From Rhizobium sp. P32RR-XVIII (GTDB lineage Bacteria > Pseudomonadota > Alphaproteobacteria > Rhizobiales > Rhizobiaceae): a DNA stretch of 64,000 nt. Below are positions 61,841 to 64,000 of this stretch, in pieces. The notes under the pieces were generated by a model. That model saw only the letters and a list, made by a program, of their open reading frames with translations, was not told the origin of the DNA and searched no databases. A program made the position numbers and the translations under genes. The stretch lies in NCBI RefSeq assembly GCF_012641395.1, contig NZ_JABAIH010000016.1, positions 34,439-98,438 of the forward strand, read 5' to 3'. Numbering within the stretch: position 1 is the stretch's first letter; each line of letters starts with the position of its first letter.

Positions 61841-62127
61841 CGGCGATGTCATGTCTGGATGTATATGGACCCCGTCCGATTGCAACAGGTATGGCAGTAT
61901 CAGGATCGCTGGTCACGACTGCTGATGTATATCCGGCTTCGTGATGCGGCTGGACGATCGTCGCCGCGAGCCTCGATGGGTTTCCGCTCGCTTCCACCTG
62001 AATGGCGCCAAGACATTGACCGTAGTCATGCCGATCCAGACATCAGGTTCGGGAAGCGACGGGGTGACCGCTTCACCATCTTCTGCCATGTATTGCAATT
62101 GCCGAGGTAGGAACACCTTGTCCTTTG
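61841..62127 (-). ncRNA. Possible IS110/IS1111 non-coding end (bridge-RNA region)
   Basis: About 290 bp between the break in the GreA-like gene and the transposase stop at 62128. In IS1111-group elements the non-coding end downstream of the transposase is transcribed as the guide (bridge or seek) RNA that pairs with target and donor. Its size and place fit, but I could not prove the RNA fold or the exact boundary. Confidence 0.35.
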
Positions 62128-63177
62128 CTATGCGGCGGTGAAGCGGTGTGCTTGCACCGACAGTGCTGGCTCGTAGAGCGTGTTGCCGCAAAGCATGGCC
62201 CATACGATGCGAGCATTCTTGTTGGCGAGTGCGACGGCGACAAGTTTGAAGGGCTTCTTCGACAGAAGCGACCGGGCCCAGTTCGCCAGAGGCGTATCAC
62301 TGCTTGCCTTCCTCATCCGGTAAAGTGCGGCATGCGCCCCGACCACGAGAAGCTTGCGCAGGTGCCTGTTGCCCATTTTGGAGATAGCGCCCAGCCTTGG
62401 CTTGCCACCGGTTGAGTGTTGTCTGGGGACGAGGCCCAGCCAGGCTGCGAACTCACGGCCACCTTCAAACAGCTTCGGGTCCGTGACGCTGGCCGAAAGA
62501 CACGTGGCGATGATCGGACCTATTCCGGGCACGGTCGCAAGCCGGATGCTGACATCGTCGTTGCGATGAGCAGCAAGGATCGCCTTGTCGAGTTTGGCGA
62601 TCTGCTCCTCCATCTCTGTCAATGCCGCGGCCAAGGGCATGAGAGCAACGCGAACAGACTGCGGGCTGTGTTGTTCATCTTCAAGGATGGCGATCAGTTG
62701 TCGGACATTGCGAGCCCCCTGCGGGGCGACGATGCCAAGCTCGGCGAAGTGGCCGCGCAAGGCATTGATGAGGGCAGTCCGTTGCGAAATCAGGAGTTCG
62801 CGCGCGCTGTGCAGCATCAACGTCGCCTGTCGCTCCTGGCTCTTCACAGGGACAAAACGCATCGACGGCCGCGTGACGGCTTCGCAGATGGCGGCCGCGT
62901 CGGCGGCGTCGTTCTTCTGCCGCCGCAGATATGGCTTGATGTAGCTGGGTGGGATCAGCCGGACGTCATGGCCAGCATCCATGAGCGTTCGCGCCCAGTG
63001 ATGGGCAGTCGCGCAGGCTTCCATGCCAATCCGGCAAGGGGAAAGCCTCTCGAAGAACATCTGCATCTGACTACGTCGCAACGGCTTGCGCAGGACAACC
63101 TGTCCATCTGCATCAACACCGTGAACCTGGAAAACATTCTTTGCGATATCAAGGCCGATTGCCGTAATCTCTCTCAT
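62128..63177 (-). CDS. IS110-family (IS1111 group) transposase
   Basis: 349 residues from ATG 63177 (GAGGAGCCACCCACC upstream). DEDD residues: IGLDIAKNVFQVHG (Asp), GMEACATAHHW (Glu), KNDAADAAAI (Asp pair). The C-terminal transposase_20 domain contains the serine-bearing VPGIGPIIATCLSASVTD and GLVPRQHSTGGKPRLGAI. Full length and apparently intact. It inserted into or next to the GreA-like gene. The protein uses a bridge RNA in the better-studied members of the family. Confidence 0.9.
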   Translation of the reverse strand: MREITAIGLDIAKNVFQVHGVDADGQVVLRKPLRRSQMQMFFERLSPCRIGMEACATAHHWARTLMDAGHDVRLIPPSYIKPYLRRQKNDAADAAAICEAVTRPSMRFVPVKSQERQATLMLHSARELLISQRTALINALRGHFAELGIVAPQGARNVRQLIAILEDEQHSPQSVRVALMPLAAALTEMEEQIAKLDKAILAAHRNDDVSIRLATVPGIGPIIATCLSASVTDPKLFEGGREFAAWLGLVPRQHSTGGKPRLGAISKMGNRHLRKLLVVGAHAALYRMRKASSDTPLANWARSLLSKKPFKLVAVALANKNARIVWAMLCGNTLYEPALSVQAHRFTAA

Positions 63178-63296
63178 GGTGGGTGGCTCCTCTAAAAGGT
63201 TTTGCAACAACCTACTCTGGCACACTCGATGCAGTCGGAGGGCGCCATCCACCACATCACGTTGTGGCTTAACGGTTCGCGGCTAATGGGGTGGAG

Positions 63297-63532
63297 ATGG
63301 GCGAACCCACCGTCAGCTATAAGAACCACCGCTTTCCGTTGCAGATCATCGCCCATGCAGTCTGGCTGTATTTAGGTTCCCTCTGAGCCTGCGGCTGGTT
63401 GAGGACATGCTGTTGGAGCGTGGGATTGTGGTGAAACGATCAGGCGATGGGCTAAGAAATTCGGGCCGGCTTACGCAAAGCAACTCCGTCGCAGGCAGCA
63501 GTCGCGCCAGGACGTCTGGCACCTCGATGAGG
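63297..63532 (+). mobile_element. IS6-family transposase, N-terminal half
   Basis: From ATG 63297: SYKNHRFPLQIIAHAVWLY, then in another frame RRWAKKFGPAYAKQLRRRQQ and DVWHLDE. One or two indels break the frame in the middle (around 63375 and 63430). Sequence matches IS6/IS26 up to the first catalytic Asp (HLDE), and stops there. The C-terminal half, starting with the next residues VITI, is at 37864. Confidence 0.65.
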
Positions 63533-63565
63533 GTGTGCCGCGAGGCACCCGTAGCATGAACGGGC
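63533..63565 (+). other. Possible group II intron 5' end
   Basis: GTGTG at 63533..63537, directly after the IS6 codons for HLDE, is the GUGYG pattern that begins group II introns; the following GCCGCGAGGCACCC is compatible with the start of domain I. Only about 30 bp remain before IS21 sequence. It would be the left end of the same intron whose domains V and VI lie at 37796. Confidence 0.35.
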
Positions 63566-63758
63566 CAGTGTGGTCATCACCACCAATTTCAGCTTCAGCG
63601 AATGGGCAACCGTCTTCGGCGACGCCAAGATGACGACCGCTCTGCTCGACCGCCTGACCCACCGTTGTCATATCCTCGAAACCGGGAATGACAGCTTCCG
63701 CTTCAAAGCCAGCTCGGCCGCGCAGCACAGAAGAGAGGAGAAAAAGCCAATCCCTTGA
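63562..63758 (+). mobile_element. IS21-family IstB C-terminal tail
   Basis: The segment reads VVITTNFSFSEWATVFGDAK, MTTALLDRLTHRCHILETGN and a basic tail to a stop at 63758: the last about 60 residues of IstB. It closely resembles the IstB fragment at 24514 but is a distinct copy. Confidence 0.65.
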
Positions 63759-63891
63759 CCAAACCGTGAGCAGAAAACCATAGTCAAAGGTGGCCCACCT
63801 CTCGGTGGAAAAACCGGCTCAGTTCCGCTGACCTGCCACGGGTAATTTCCTCCAAAGTTCATTAGAGTCCGGCCCATTGAAGGACGGACGC

Positions 63892-64000
63892 ATGAAGAAG
63901 CAGAGATTTACGGAAGAGCAAATTATTGCGGTGCTGAAGGAGCAGGAGGCTGGCGCGAAGGCGGTGGACCTGTGCCGGAAGCACGGGATTTCAGAAGCCA
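63892..64000 (+). CDS. IS3-family transposase OrfA, cut by the window end
   Basis: From ATG 63892: MKKQRFTEEQIIAVLKEQEA, then GAKAVDLCRKHGISEA. This is the HTH start of an IS3-family OrfA; the rest lies outside the window. The left IS end is probably at about 63825 (GACCTGCCACGGGTAATTTC). Confidence 0.75.
   Translation, partial: MKKQRFTEEQIIAVLKEQEAGAKAVDLCRKHGISEA

Noticed and set aside
1..64000. tRNA, rRNA or replication origin (repABC-type)
   Set aside because: I saw no tRNA cloverleaf, rRNA sequence, or RepA/RepB/RepC coding sequence while reading; weak negatives since no search was run.

Overview
The window looks like an accessory replicon or genomic island of a Rhizobiaceae-type alphaproteobacterium (Rhizobium/Agrobacterium/Ensifer). 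The grounds are high GC, rhizobial-style catabolic ABC loci each with its own GntR, SorC or RpiR regulator, many rhizobial hypothetical families (DUF1488, DUF1003, sunset domain), and insertion sequences of the IS3, IS5, IS6, IS21, IS110, ISL3 and ISNCY types. I saw no rRNA, tRNA, CRISPR array or replication origin.

0.2-15.6 kb: a carbohydrate locus, probably for a three- or four-carbon polyol or ketose. A GntR regulator is followed by a long minus-strand operon reading, from its promoter near 10.5 kb, ATPase - permease - binding protein (CUT2 sugar ABC) - SDR dehydrogenase - DhaK - DhaL, then a SorC regulator fused to a second DhaK domain, then a second DhaL. A divergent plus-strand operon carries an RpiB/LacAB isomerase, a shortened PdxA-like gene and a second complete CUT2 transporter. 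The implied route is uptake, oxidation to a ketose, phosphorylation by DhaK/L and isomerisation.

15.6-38.4 kb: a junkyard. An HlyD-type gene is followed by a SulP gene cut by IS5, then about 20 kb of small hypothetical genes, single-helix micro-proteins, phage relics (capsid staple, terminase small subunit, endolysin, overlapping spanins, DUF3307), degraded nuclease genes, and broken ISL3, IS21, IS3, ISNCY and IS6 elements plus a group II intron tail. Several small genes occur twice, which suggests an old duplicated module.

38.5-48.2 kb: a tidy plus-strand operon with a GntR regulator, a NitT/TauT-type ABC transporter, two PuuE/allantoinase-like polysaccharide-deacetylase-fold proteins, an asparaginase, an LVIVD-repeat protein and a CobW metallochaperone. 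It probably takes up and opens or deamidates a nitrogenous compound. A decayed IS5 flanked by gene stumps follows.

49.6-59.9 kb: a minus-strand amidohydrolase/peptide locus with two M20 peptidases, an alpha/beta hydrolase and an Opp/Dpp ABC transporter, controlled by a divergent RpiR regulator with a clear inverted-repeat operator.

60-64 kb: a truncated LigD, a membrane protein, a GreA-like gene cut by an IS110/IS1111 element, then stumps of IS6 with a possible group II intron 5' end, IS21, and an IS3 orfA running off the window.
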